Shown one piece after another: positions 1 through 7,985 of a stretch of DNA of 22,721 nt. A program made the translations under genes and the position numbers. Source of the DNA: JTS-AC122 sp041742635 (GTDB lineage Bacteria > Planctomycetota > Phycisphaerae > Phycisphaerales > UBA1924). The notes beneath the pieces were generated by a model, which worked only from the letters and a program-made list of their open reading frames with translations, had not been told where the DNA came from and made no database searches. Positions within the stretch are counted from its first letter, which is position 1, and each line of letters opens with the position of its first letter. The stretch is from NCBI GenBank assembly GCA_041742635.1, contig JBGSIF010000341.1, positions 1-22,721 on the forward strand, read 5' to 3'.

Positions 1-422
1 CCTGGCCGGCAACCCGGGCGTGCGCGTTCACATCAAACGGAGCGAACCACCACGGGTCCGGGAGCGTTCCGGCGGACGGCGCCGCAAGGCTCATCGCGGT
101 GCTGAGATCGATAGCGTCCCGAGCGTGCGGTGAGTCCGAGCGAGGCATACCACGGGTCTTTCTGCACGGGGCCGGGCGGCACACGATCGAACTCGCAAGC
201 GTTTGGGGGGCATCGCCTGTGCCGATCGCGGGCGTGGCGGACGACGACCCCGCGAAGTGGGGCACGCGCGTGCTGGGGTGGGAGGTATGCTCGCCCGAAA
301 CAGCGGCGAGCGGCGGCGCGACCGACATCGTGATCTCGTCGTGGCTGCACGCCGACGCGGTGTACGCGCGGCGCAAGATGTACGAAGCGCGGGGCGTGCG
401 GGTCCACCATTTGTACCGATGA
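1..422 (+). CDS. 3' end of a probable surface-polysaccharide enzyme (partial)
   Basis: The reading frame is open from base 3 to a TGA at 420-422, so the start lies before the window. The readable C-terminal part has a Rossmann-like pattern: a glycine-rich turn (FLHGAGRHT), then a beta strand ending in an acidic run (AGVADDDPAKWG), then 'DIVISSWLHADAVY' and a terminal 'GVRVHHLY'. This arrangement is typical of the small nucleotide- or sugar-binding module at the end of some polysaccharide-biosynthesis methyltransferases and nucleotidyl-sugar enzymes. The exact enzyme cannot be named from the fragment. Frame 2 is also open with good codon bias up to about base 132, so the first ~130 bases are less certain. 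It converges on the glycosyltransferase at 439-1536 with only 16 bases between the stops, which fits a shared surface-glycan locus. Confidence 0.55.
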   Translation, partial: WPATRACAFTSNGANHHGSGSVPADGAARLIAVLRSIASRACGESERGIPRVFLHGAGRHTIELASVWGASPVPIAGVADDDPAKWGTRVLGWEVCSPETAASGGATDIVISSWLHADAVYARRKMYEARGVRVHHLYR

Positions 423-438
423 GGTTCGCGGAACGGCG

Positions 439-1536
439 CTACGCCGCGACGAACGCACGGAGCGGATCGCCGGAAAGGGCGATGCTTGATCGTGCCGCAT
501 CGAGCAGCCCGCGGCGCCATTCCCATCGCTTGAGCAAAAGATGCTGCTCGTACACAAGGTTGACCAGCCGCTTGGACGCCGGCCCGGTGATCGCTGCGGA
601 GGGTGTGCGCGCGAGTTCGATGAAACTAGCGCGGAGCCGATCCGCGGCGGATTGCTCCCGCGCGACAAACTCTCGCGAGTAGTCGATTTCGGAGGCGGAC
701 GCGATGTCGCGTCCGAAGATGGCAAGTGCGCAGGCGGGAGCGGCGTGCGCCAGGTGCCACGCCGCCCGGCCCAACGTGTGCTCTCGCTTGAGATACTCAT
801 CGGGCGAGTAGCGGTGATCGTGCGTGCCCTTGGCGAGCGGACGGTAGAGCACGGGCATACGCAATTGCTGTTGGAGGCGCCAGCCGGCTTCGATGTCGTC
901 GTAGCCGTACACGACCGGCAGCACCGTGAACCCCCCGACGGCACGCAGCGCGGCGGTCGGCATGGAGAGGTTCAGCGTGTAGCAATGACGGAACCCCCAG
1001 TCGTGCCAGTGGCCGGACTCCCCCGCTGTGCCCGAGGCGCTCAGGTCGGTCATCCGGTCGTAGAAGAACACAATGGATGTTTCACGGACGACGCGGTCAA
1101 AGAGCGAGTCGTCGGCGTGGACGTACCACGGCGCGTCGCCGAGGACGATCGCGCCGTTCGCGCGGAATCGATCGTTCTGATGTGATTCAAGGTGCGACTC
1201 GATGTGCTTGCAGAGCAGCCCCGGTTGTGCGTAGAGGTCGTCGTTGATCAAGATGGTCCAGCGGCCGCGGGCGAGTTCGATCGCGCGGTTGCGGGCCGCG
1301 TTGGGGCCGGCCTGTTCACCGTGAACGATGCGCATCGGGTGCGGCGCATCGTGATCCCACGCCGTGATGGCGGCGTGTTCGGACTGCTCGTCGTCCTCGC
1401 CATCGATGCTCACGATGACCTCGAAGCGACCGGACAGTCCGTGAGAGCCGGGGAGTTGCTGTCGGGAGAGCGCGCGGACGCAGCGGGCGAGTTTGTCCGG
1501 GCGAAGTCGCGTCGGGATGATGACTGAAATGTCCAC
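439..1536 (-). CDS. Family 2 (GT-A fold) glycosyltransferase
   Basis: The 365-residue protein opens with the GT2 signature strand 'ISVIIPTRLRP' (residues 3-13). Other family marks are 'VIVSIDG' (~40-46), 'GPNAARNRAI' (77-86) and a DXD-like metal/nucleotide-sugar site 'INDD' (97-100). The acceptor-side motif 'GYDDIEAGWR' lies at 211-220, where many GT2 enzymes have the ED/DD catalytic pair. It should transfer a sugar from a nucleotide donor to a surface glycan or lipid carrier in the cytoplasm; no membrane segment is evident. The C-terminal ~130 residues are helical and without a motif I recognise. The start is GTG (1534-1536), chosen because the core strand begins three codons later and because a GATAAC hexamer lies 5 nt upstream. 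Donor and acceptor cannot be inferred. Confidence 0.88.
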   Translation of the reverse strand: MDISVIIPTRLRPDKLARCVRALSRQQLPGSHGLSGRFEVIVSIDGEDDEQSEHAAITAWDHDAPHPMRIVHGEQAGPNAARNRAIELARGRWTILINDDLYAQPGLLCKHIESHLESHQNDRFRANGAIVLGDAPWYVHADDSLFDRVVRETSIVFFYDRMTDLSASGTAGESGHWHDWGFRHCYTLNLSMPTAALRAVGGFTVLPVVYGYDDIEAGWRLQQQLRMPVLYRPLAKGTHDHRYSPDEYLKREHTLGRAAWHLAHAAPACALAIFGRDIASASEIDYSREFVAREQSAADRLRASFIELARTPSAAITGPASKRLVNLVYEQHLLLKRWEWRRGLLDAARSSIALSGDPLRAFVAA

Positions 1537-1541
1537 ACCCG

Positions 1542-1547
1542 GTTATC
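1542..1547 (-). promoter_or_regulatory. -10-like hexamer GATAAC before the GT2 gene
   Basis: On the minus strand GATAAC lies 5 nt before the GTG start of the glycosyltransferase. A CTGACA -35-like hexamer lies 20 nt further upstream, which is longer than ideal. If it is used, the transcript would start at or beside the start codon. Confidence 0.35.
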
Positions 1548-1610
1548 GTCCTGCAAGGTGCCGAACGTGTCAGACTCATGGATACCGGTTTGGAGGGGTC
1601 GGGGTGCGCA

Positions 1611-1644
1611 GTTTCCGCGCGTCGGTGCGACGCCGCGCGGAAAC
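1611..1644. repeat. Inverted repeat, 11-bp perfect arms
   Basis: The arms GTTTCCGCGCG (1611-1621) and CGCGCGGAAAC (1634-1644) are perfect reverse complements around a 12-nt loop. It lies in the 278-nt gap between the divergent glycosyltransferase and PilZ genes. No T-run follows on either strand, so it is not a standard terminator. It could form a hairpin in a PilZ leader transcript or bind a dimeric regulator. Confidence 0.6.
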
Positions 1645-1656
1645 GGCGTGAACGCT

Positions 1657-1683
1657 GGGTGCCGGATTCTCGCATCGGCACCC
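1657..1683. repeat. Second inverted repeat, 8-bp perfect arms
   Basis: GGGTGCCG (1657-1664) and CGGCACCC (1676-1683) pair around an 11-nt loop, 12 nt after the preceding inverted repeat. The two together would give a two-hairpin structure about 130 nt upstream of the PilZ start codon. Confidence 0.55.
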
Positions 1684-1814
1684 TGATCAATTCGTACCGG
1701 TGGGAACTATGGGGCACGGGTCAGCGCAAGCCGATAGCAACTGGTGCGTGTCGGACCGCGTGTTTGTATCGATTCGACACGGAACCATACACCAATCACG
1801 AATGCGAGTGACCC

Positions 1815-2135
1815 ATGCCCTCACACGAACGACGACTCAGTGCCCGCGTCCAGATCGAGCGCCCGTGCAAGGTATTCCGCCGTGGCACGCAGCGGTATGT
1901 TTCAGCGGTCACGCGGGACGTGTCGGCGACGGGGGCGCTGATCGAACTACACACCGCGCGCGCGGTGGTGGCCGGTGAGAAGATCGATGTGGGAGTCGCG
2001 TGGTCTCGCACGCCGATCCTGCTGGAAGACGCCTTGATGGAAGCCAAGGTCGTTCGCGTGTTCCCGATGTCGGAGGACCGGCAGGCGGTGGCGGTGGCGT
2101 TCGAGCACGTCGAAGAACTCGCCGCGGTGGCGTGA
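1815..2135 (+). CDS. Single-domain PilZ protein (putative c-di-GMP receptor)
   Basis: This 106-residue protein is almost entirely one PilZ domain. The N-terminal RxxxR motif is present as R7-L-S-A-R11 and the second c-di-GMP contact motif as D35-V-S-A-T-G40 (DxSxxG). These are the two sequence elements that bind cyclic di-GMP in PilZ receptors, so binding competence is likely. No output domain is fused, so it probably acts on a separate partner in the cytoplasm, commonly one involved in motility, adhesion or exopolysaccharide. It is divergent from the glycosyltransferase at 439-1536, which makes a surface-glycan link possible but unproven. The ATG at 1815 gives a normal domain start. No clear Shine-Dalgarno site is visible, and the long gap upstream holds two hairpins. 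Confidence 0.87.
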   Translation: MPSHERRLSARVQIERPCKVFRRGTQRYVSAVTRDVSATGALIELHTARAVVAGEKIDVGVAWSRTPILLEDALMEAKVVRVFPMSEDRQAVAVAFEHVEELAAVA

Positions 2136-2236
2136 GATTGAAGTGCGGTTTGCACGTGATCGGCTAAAGGGCACGCTTGGGTTTCGATCACTTGAGAGAT
2201 CGGCTCGTTGGGAGTCTGGCTGGTACCATACCACCG

Positions 2237-2899
2237 ATGAAGTCAGCGCTGTTCATCTGGGGCGGGAGCGACGAACACGAGCCCGAGCGGTGCGTGCGTC
2301 TGTTCGCCGATATCCTGCATCTGGCGGGTTTCAGTGTTCACTTCGCGGACAATCTGCGTGTGCTGGCGGATCGCGCCAAACTGCGCGCGGCGTCGGTGAT
2401 CATCCCGTGCTGGAACCAGGGTGTCATCACACAGGAAGAGGAGCAGAACCTGCTCAGCGCGGTCTACGGCGGGGTCGGTATCGCCGGGTGGCACGGAGGC
2501 ATGGGTGATGCGTTCCGGGGGGCCGCCGGGTATCAGTTCATGGTCGGCGGGCAGTTTGTGGCGCACCCCGGGAACCTGGTCACGTACCGGGTCCATATCA
2601 CCGATCACCGCCACCCGATTTCCCGCGGGATCCCGGACTTTGAACTCACCAGCGAACAGTTCTACATGCACACGGACCCGTCGAACCATGTGCTGGCGAG
2701 CACGCGGTTCCCGGCCCGGCCGGGGTATGAGTGGATCGCCGACACGGTGATGCCGGTGGTGTGGACGAGGCCTTGGGGGAAGGGGCGGGTGTTCTACTCG
2801 TCGATGGGGCGCAAAGCGTCGGACTTTGATGTTTCGGAAGTGCGGGACTTCACGCGTCGCGGAATTGTGTGGGCCGCCAAGGCGTTGACCGAGGTGTAG
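2237..2899 (+). CDS. ThuA-like (trehalose-utilisation domain) protein
   Basis: The 220-residue product has the class I glutamine-amidotransferase-like flavodoxin fold of ThuA proteins. Visible elements are the first strand 'ALFIWGG' (4-10), 'ASVIIPCWNQG' near 52-62, and the conserved 'GIAGWHGGMGDAF' block near 80-93. These are followed by 'YRVHITDHRHPISRGIPDF' and a 'WTRPWGKGRVFYSSMG' strand that is very typical of the family. ThuA-like domains are linked to carbohydrate metabolism, but no reaction is firmly known for most members. There is no signal peptide, so it should be cytoplasmic. The ATG at 2237 is preferred over 2177 because the first beta strand begins right after it and the upstream 20 residues look non-conserved. 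It precedes the prolyl oligopeptidase by 110 nt. Confidence 0.82.
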   Translation: MKSALFIWGGSDEHEPERCVRLFADILHLAGFSVHFADNLRVLADRAKLRAASVIIPCWNQGVITQEEEQNLLSAVYGGVGIAGWHGGMGDAFRGAAGYQFMVGGQFVAHPGNLVTYRVHITDHRHPISRGIPDFELTSEQFYMHTDPSNHVLASTRFPARPGYEWIADTVMPVVWTRPWGKGRVFYSSMGRKASDFDVSEVRDFTRRGIVWAAKALTEV

Positions 2900-3009
2900 C
2901 CGGGGCTGTCGAACGATTGCTCGATTGTGTGAATGGGGCATCGCACAAGACGCGCGCCGGTAATGTCGTAGGCACGCCCTAGACTATCGCTTCATTACGG
3001 AGAACCCTG

Positions 3010-5205
3010 ATGCATCGGATTCGAGCCTCACTCGTGGGCGTGTTAGCCCTTTCCGCTCCCGCACTCGCGCCGCCCGCGGCCTCCGCGCAGCCGGTGGCGA
3101 CGGCACCCGCCCAACCCGGGACCAAACTGGTGTACCCCGCGACCGAGCGAGACGAAGCCAAGTTTGACACCTATCACGGGGTGAAGGTCGCCGACCCGTA
3201 CCAGTGGATGGAAGAAGCGGACACCCCGGGTTCGACGATCTGGCCGAAGATCGCGGCGTGGGTCGAGGCGCAAAATAAAGTGACCTTCGGGTACATCGGG
3301 CAGGTCGCCCAGCGCGACGCGATCAAGTCCCGCATCACCAACCTCACCAACTACGAGCGGTTCGGACTTCCCTTCACCCAGGGGGGCAAGTATTTTTACG
3401 CGCGGAACGACGGGCTTCAGAACCAGGGGGTCTACTACGTCGCCGACACGCTCGACGGCACGCCTCGGGTGCTGATCGATCCGAACACCTACTCCAAGGA
3501 GGGGGTTGTCGCCATCGCAGGTCTGGCGATCACCGAGGACGCCAAACTCATGGCCTACGGCATCGCCGAGAAAGGCTCGGACTGGAGCGTCTGGCGCGTC
3601 CGCGATATCGCCACCGGCAAGGACTTGCCCGACGAGATCCGCTGGGTGAAGTTCGGCGGGGCGTCCTGGCTGAAGGACGGCTCTGGGTTCTTCTACTCGC
3701 GCTTCGATGCGCCCAAGCCCGGCGAAGACATCAAAGCGATGAACACCAACCAGAAGATCTTCTTCCACAAACTCGGCGACCCGCAGGATAAAGACACCCT
3801 CGTCTACCAACGCCCCGATCAGCCTGAGTGGTACCTCTTCGGGGGCGTCAATGACGACGGCAACTTCCTGGTCATCTCCGCCAGCCCATACAAGCAGGTC
3901 GAGAACGCGATCTTCTACAAAGACCTCACCAAGCCCGACTCCAAAGTCACGCCGCTGCTGGACAAACTCGATGCCCAGTACAGTTTCATCGGCAACGACG
4001 GCCCCACGTTCTACGTACAGTCCGACCTTGACGCGCCCCGCGGGCGCGTCTGGGCGATCAATATCAACCACCCCGAACGCTCCGCGTGGAAGGAACTCAT
4101 CCCGCAGAGCGACAACGCGCTGCAATCCGCCAGCTATGTCGGCGGGAAGTTCTTCTGCTCATACTTGAAGGACGCACGCACCCAAGTCCGTGTCCACGCC
4201 GCCGACGGTACCTATCAACGAGACGTCGAGTTCCCCGGGATCTGCACCGCGGGCGGGTTCGGCGGCGAACAGGGCGACACCGTCACCTTCTATTCCTATT
4301 CCGGATACACCTCACCCGGCCAGATCTACCAATACGACATCGCCTCCGGCAAGAGCACCCTCTTCCGCGCGCCCAAAGTCGATTTCAATACCGACGACTT
4401 CGAGACCAAGCAGGTCTTCCTGAACAGCAAGGACGGCACCCGCTTCCCGATGTTCATTTCCCACAAAAAGGGGCTTTCGCTCGACGGTAACAACCCGACG
4501 ATCCTCTACGGGTACGGCGGGTTCAATGTGCCCGTCACACCGGGCTTCTCCCCCAGCATCATCACTTGGATGGAAATGGGCGGCGTCTACGCCGTTGCCA
4601 CGCTGCGGGGTGGTAGCGAATACGGCGAGGAATGGCACCAGGGCGGGATGAGGCTCAAAAAACAGAACACCTTCGACGACTTTATTGCCGCCGCCGAGTG
4701 GCTCATCAAGAGCAAGTACACTTCGACACCGAAACTTGCGATTAACGGCGGATCCAACGGCGGCCTGCTCGTCGGGGCGTGCATGACGCAGCGACCGGAC
4801 CTCTTCGGCGCGTGCATCGCCGACGTGGGCGTCATGGACATGCTGCGGTTCCACAAGTTCACCGTCGGTGCGGGTTGGATCGGGGATTACGGCTCATCGG
4901 ACAACGCCGACGAGTTCAAGGCTCTCCGTGCCTTCTCCCCGCTGCACAACCTCAAGAAGGACACCTGCTACCCGCCGACGCTGATTACAACTGGCGACCA
5001 CGACGATCGGGTGTACCCGGCGCACTCGTTCAAGTTCGCCGCGGCGGCGCAGTGGGCGCAGGGGTGCGATAACCCAATCCTGATCCGTGTCGAGACCGCC
5101 GCCGGGCACGGCGCGGGGAAGCCGACGAGCAAGCGCATCGAGGAGACCGCCGACAAGTTCGCGTTCCTGGTGCGGGCGCTGGGGATCGCCCCGACCCTGA
5201 AGTAA
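3010..5205 (+). CDS. Secreted prolyl oligopeptidase (peptidase family S9A)
   Basis: The 731-residue protein starts with a signal peptide (hydrophobic core ~6-25, probable cleavage after A-S-A near residue 26), so it acts in the periplasm or outside. Residues ~40-110 contain the family opening 'DTYHGVKVADPYQWME'. A seven-bladed beta-propeller gate follows, then a C-terminal alpha/beta hydrolase domain from about residue 460. The catalytic triad is complete: Ser582 in GGSNGG, Asp665 in HDDRV (with the substrate-binding Arg667) and His700 in GHGAGKP. The spacing matches animal and bacterial S9A enzymes. It should cleave short peptides after proline. GGAG just before the ATG supports the start. 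The length is normal for an exported S9A enzyme, and a strong terminator follows the stop codon. Confidence 0.95.
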   Translation: MHRIRASLVGVLALSAPALAPPAASAQPVATAPAQPGTKLVYPATERDEAKFDTYHGVKVADPYQWMEEADTPGSTIWPKIAAWVEAQNKVTFGYIGQVAQRDAIKSRITNLTNYERFGLPFTQGGKYFYARNDGLQNQGVYYVADTLDGTPRVLIDPNTYSKEGVVAIAGLAITEDAKLMAYGIAEKGSDWSVWRVRDIATGKDLPDEIRWVKFGGASWLKDGSGFFYSRFDAPKPGEDIKAMNTNQKIFFHKLGDPQDKDTLVYQRPDQPEWYLFGGVNDDGNFLVISASPYKQVENAIFYKDLTKPDSKVTPLLDKLDAQYSFIGNDGPTFYVQSDLDAPRGRVWAININHPERSAWKELIPQSDNALQSASYVGGKFFCSYLKDARTQVRVHAADGTYQRDVEFPGICTAGGFGGEQGDTVTFYSYSGYTSPGQIYQYDIASGKSTLFRAPKVDFNTDDFETKQVFLNSKDGTRFPMFISHKKGLSLDGNNPTILYGYGGFNVPVTPGFSPSIITWMEMGGVYAVATLRGGSEYGEEWHQGGMRLKKQNTFDDFIAAAEWLIKSKYTSTPKLAINGGSNGGLLVGACMTQRPDLFGACIADVGVMDMLRFHKFTVGAGWIGDYGSSDNADEFKALRAFSPLHNLKKDTCYPPTLITTGDHDDRVYPAHSFKFAAAAQWAQGCDNPILIRVETAAGHGAGKPTSKRIEETADKFAFLVRALGIAPTLK

Positions 5206-5228
5206 GACGCCGAAGTCTTTGAGTAACT

Positions 5229-5270
5229 CCGAAGCCGGGCCTGCTTGCGAGGCTCGGCTTCGGTTTTTTT
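5229..5270 (+). terminator. Rho-independent terminator after the prolyl oligopeptidase
   Basis: A 13-bp stem (5229-5241 with 5251-5263) has one G-U wobble and a 9-nt loop. It is followed directly by seven T (5264-5270). It begins 23 nt after the peptidase stop codon and separates it from murG. Confidence 0.93.
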
Positions 5271-5417
5271 GTGTATCCCGTAACCGAACTTGCGTTCAGA
5301 GTTCCCGGCGACCCTGCTTGCCCACAATCCGACCGACGCCGCCGAGGCGTGCTTGGGAATGTGTGCGGCCAATCGTTGATTCGTGCCGATCATTCGCAGA
5401 TATGTTGGGAGGGGAGC

Positions 5418-5423
5418 GATAAT
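5418..5423 (+). promoter_or_regulatory. -10-like hexamer GATAAT before murG
   Basis: GATAAT ends 9 nt before the murG ATG. A weak -35 candidate, TTCGCA (5393-5398), lies 19 nt upstream. The placement just downstream of the terminator fits an independent murG promoter with a very short leader. Confidence 0.4.
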
Positions 5424-5432
5424 CGGGGTCGT

Positions 5433-6569
5433 ATGGCAACACGCACATGTATCTTCGTCGGCGGCGGAACGGGCGGACACATCTACCCCGGGGTGGCCGT
5501 CGCACGCGAACTCGATCGGCAGTCGAGCGGCGTGCGAAGTCTGTTTGTGTGTTCGGACCGCGCGATCGATACGACGATATTGAGTGGGGAAGGGGCGGAG
5601 TTTGTGGCACTGGGGGCGCGGCCGTTCGGGGTGCGGCCCCGGGCACTGGTTCGGTTCCTGAAATCGTGGGGGCGCAGTGTGCGGGAGGCGCGTTTGCTGA
5701 TCCGATCAGAGGTCGAGCGGGCCGGCTCGCGCGAGGCTGTGCAGATCGTGGCGATGGGAGGGTTTGTGGCCGCACCGTGCGTGCAGGCGGCCCGAGTCGA
5801 GCGGGTTCGCGTGACGCTGGTGAATCTGGACGCGGTGCCGGGGAAGGCGAACCGGATGATCGCCAAGCGGGCGGATCGGATCGTAACGGGTGCGCCGATT
5901 GCGAAGGATCACTCGAAGGGGACGCGAGATTGGACGCTGGTGCCGCCGATCGTGCGTGCGGAGGTGATGGCGCGTGGGCCGAAGGCCGAGTGCCGAGCGC
6001 GGCTGGGGCTGGAGCCGGAGCGGCAAACCCTGCTCATTACCGGCGGGAGTCAAGGGGCAAGTTCGATCAACCGGTTACTTATCGCGCTTGTTCAGAGTGA
6101 TTCAGAAGTTGCCCCGAGATTGTCGCGTCTGTGGCAGGTAATCCACCAATGCGGGAAAGAACAGGAGCGCGAACTCCAAGAGTCGTATGAAGCCGCGGGG
6201 ATCCGCGCGGTCGTGCAGCCGTTTGTCAAAGAGATGGGCGATTGGTGGGGGGCGGCGGACCTGGCCGTGGCTCGCAGCGGTGCGGGGAACGTGGGAGAGG
6301 CGTGGGCGAACGCGGTGCCATGTATCTTTCTGCCGTACCCCTATCACCGTGATCAGCACCAGAAGTACAACGCGGCGGGGATGGTGGAAAAAGGCGCGGC
6401 GGTGGTCGTAACCGATCGGATTGAACCAAATGCCACCATACCGGAGTTTGCGGCGGCTATCGGGCCGCTGGTATCAAGCGATGAGGCAATGCACGAGATG
6501 CAGCGACGGGCCGGGACGCTCGGACCGGCCGATGGGGCGGCGCGGGTAGCGCGACTACTGCTCGGATAA
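5433..6569 (+). CDS. murG: MurG-type UDP-GlcNAc:lipid I N-acetylglucosaminyltransferase
   Basis: MurG adds GlcNAc to lipid I to make lipid II on the inner face of the membrane, the last cytoplasmic step of peptidoglycan precursor synthesis. The 378-residue GT-B (GT28) protein has the N-terminal glycine loop GGTGGH with His16, 'AMGGFVAAP' (107-115), 'AVPGKANRMIAKRADR' (134-149) and the second glycine loop 'TGGSQGASSIN' (203-213). The donor-binding block 'RSGAGNVGEAWANAVPCIFLP' lies at 281-301, with Glu289, followed by 'HRDQHQKYNA'. The usual HEQN motif before the 'AVPGxAN' segment reads V130-N-L-D133 here. The ATG at 5433 is chosen because GGTGGH falls at its normal distance. Further in-frame codons to 5271 run into the preceding terminator. 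It stands alone, not in a dcw cluster. A MurG-like paralogue with another lipid acceptor is possible. Confidence 0.85.
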   Translation: MATRTCIFVGGGTGGHIYPGVAVARELDRQSSGVRSLFVCSDRAIDTTILSGEGAEFVALGARPFGVRPRALVRFLKSWGRSVREARLLIRSEVERAGSREAVQIVAMGGFVAAPCVQAARVERVRVTLVNLDAVPGKANRMIAKRADRIVTGAPIAKDHSKGTRDWTLVPPIVRAEVMARGPKAECRARLGLEPERQTLLITGGSQGASSINRLLIALVQSDSEVAPRLSRLWQVIHQCGKEQERELQESYEAAGIRAVVQPFVKEMGDWWGAADLAVARSGAGNVGEAWANAVPCIFLPYPYHRDQHQKYNAAGMVEKGAAVVVTDRIEPNATIPEFAAAIGPLVSSDEAMHEMQRRAGTLGPADGAARVARLLLG

Positions 6570-6612
6570 ATCGAATCGGGGTGGCTTTGGGAAGGTACCC
6601 GCGACGATCGGC

Positions 6613-7563
6613 TTACAACCATTTCAGGGCGCGGAGGTCTTCGGCGGGTTCTTCAAACGAACACGATCCGAAAGACGTGGCGAAGACCTCACGGGCTTCT
6701 TGCACCTGATCGGTATCGACGCGGACGCTTTGCCAGTAAAGGGCGTCGTCGGTCAACCGAAACGCGCCGGGCGAGGTTTCGCTGAGTACCCGCGTGAGTT
6801 GCTCGGCGGTGACGCGGGACGAGCGGGCGATGCACGCCGCGACGAAGACGTTGATGAACCCGTGCATCACCCCGCGCGGGCAGTTCGGCTCGTAGGTCAG
6901 CGGATGCTCGGAGCGGACGGGGTGATGAAGCCCGGCGGTGGCTTTGAAGGGGACGTCGGCGGCGGCGACGAGGAATGCGGCGATAGAGTCCACGGGCGGG
7001 AACGCATCGGGGGTCAGCCCACCGGTGCGGATCTTGGCGGCGGCGTCGGTGCCGGAGAGTGCGGCGACGAAGCCGCGGGTGTCGGCGTTCTGCCCTTGCC
7101 CGGCGAGCAGTGGGATCTCGAAGAAGGGGTAGACCTCTTCGGGGATGGAATCGAGGGCTCGGTCGATATCGATAGGAGAAACGGCCTTGAGTTCAATCGC
7201 GTCGATATTGGCCAGACCGTTTTTCGGTTGCTGGTGTTCGTGGTTGAACGCAAAGATGGCGTCGAGGTTCTCTTCAAGGTCGCCGTCGATGATGGCCGAA
7301 ATACGCCATGGAACCTGCGCTGGGTGAAAGTCGGATCCTTCGTTCGGCGGCGGGTCGGTAGTGGGAAGCAGGCCGCGTGCTTCGCGCCGGAACTCTTCGA
7401 GACGCGAGACCGGCGCGATGAAGCGCCCGAGCATCCAGGATTGAGCGGACTGGAGATAGGTGGCGTAGTTGTCGACCGCCGCGCTCATGCCGAGTTTCGC
7501 CGGTGGGTACAACCCGGCGTAATCGATAAGGTTCGTGAGGAGTGCAGCGGTGGATCGATTCAT
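6613..7563 (-). CDS. Conserved protein of unknown function
   Basis: This 316-residue protein belongs to a conserved family that I recognise by its blocks but cannot assign a function. The N-terminus reads 'LLTNLIDYAGLYPPA' (~8-22). Near the middle is 'IDAIELKA' and in the second half 'KIRTGGLTPDAFPP', then the striking 'PFKATAGLHHPVR'. The alternation of short strands and helices ending in charged or small residues suggests a TIM-barrel-like fold, with the Lys and paired His of 'KATAGLHHP' at the position of a possible active or metal site. There is no signal peptide or membrane segment. ATG at 7563 is preferred over a TTG six codons upstream. It converges on murG with 43 nt between stops and is divergent from the ECF sigma operon; neither neighbour explains it. 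Confidence 0.8.
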   Translation of the reverse strand: MNRSTAALLTNLIDYAGLYPPAKLGMSAAVDNYATYLQSAQSWMLGRFIAPVSRLEEFRREARGLLPTTDPPPNEGSDFHPAQVPWRISAIIDGDLEENLDAIFAFNHEHQQPKNGLANIDAIELKAVSPIDIDRALDSIPEEVYPFFEIPLLAGQGQNADTRGFVAALSGTDAAAKIRTGGLTPDAFPPVDSIAAFLVAAADVPFKATAGLHHPVRSEHPLTYEPNCPRGVMHGFINVFVAACIARSSRVTAEQLTRVLSETSPGAFRLTDDALYWQSVRVDTDQVQEAREVFATSFGSCSFEEPAEDLRALKWL

Positions 7564-7894
7564 GGTGGCACGCGCCGTCAAAGAGTGCTGAACTTGGTAC
7601 GTCTTTTAAAGAGTAGGAGCAAACGAACGGGGCTGGAACTCGATTGCATGTGCGACGGCTCAGGTGCTCCCGCCGTTGAACTCGTTGAGTGGACCCATCA
7701 TCGGTTTCAAGATTCGATGTCGTGGGGAAGGAGCGAATGACGCTTTGTACTCCAGAGGCCGCTGGACATTCGCTTTGGTCCGGCCACTTGGGCGCGGGGA
7801 GCCGTGGGGATACGCAATCGTTACCGACGGAATGCCAAACGTCTTGTAGAGTTGAACCATGGGAGGCTCCCGATGCGAGCGACAGCGACGCAGA

Positions 7895-7985
7895 TGAAAC
7901 CGAATCTGTACGACAATCAAGGAGATTGTCCGTACAAAATACGATCACGATCTGCGATTCATGCGTCCGCAGTGAAACCAATCTG
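7895..7985 (+). repeat. Direct repeat TGAAACC(G)AATCTG, two copies
   Basis: Copy 1 is TGAAACCGAATCTG (7895-7908). Copy 2 is TGAAACCAATCTG (7973-7985). They differ by one inserted G and start 78 nt apart. The second copy supplies the TGAAAC -35 element of the predicted promoter. Confidence 0.55.
7908..7935. repeat. Inverted repeat upstream of the ECF sigma promoter
   Basis: GTACGACAATC (7908-7918) pairs with GATTGTCCGTAC (7924-7935), with one unpaired G and a 5-nt loop AAGGA. It ends 37 nt upstream of the TGAAAC -35 element, a reasonable distance for an activator site or an upstream hairpin. Confidence 0.5.

Noticed and set aside
1..132. Frame 2 open stretch at the window start as an overlapping upstream gene
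   Set aside because: Good codon bias but too short to identify; it could be the end of another gene or a shadow of the frame 3 gene.
3043..4125. 360-codon open frame on the minus strand inside the prolyl oligopeptidase gene
   Set aside because: Antisense shadow of a gene with a complete catalytic triad; no recognisable domain.
6700..7740. 346-codon open frame on the plus strand
   Set aside because: It is Gly/Asp/Val-rich and antisense to the conserved 'KATAGLHHP' family gene; GC-rich codon bias opens the opposite strand.
7660..7860. 66-codon minus-strand frame starting after GGGAGCCTCCC
   Set aside because: Mediocre third-position GC, no motif, and the upstream G-rich site is half of a palindrome. 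A small gene cannot be excluded, but I would not annotate it.
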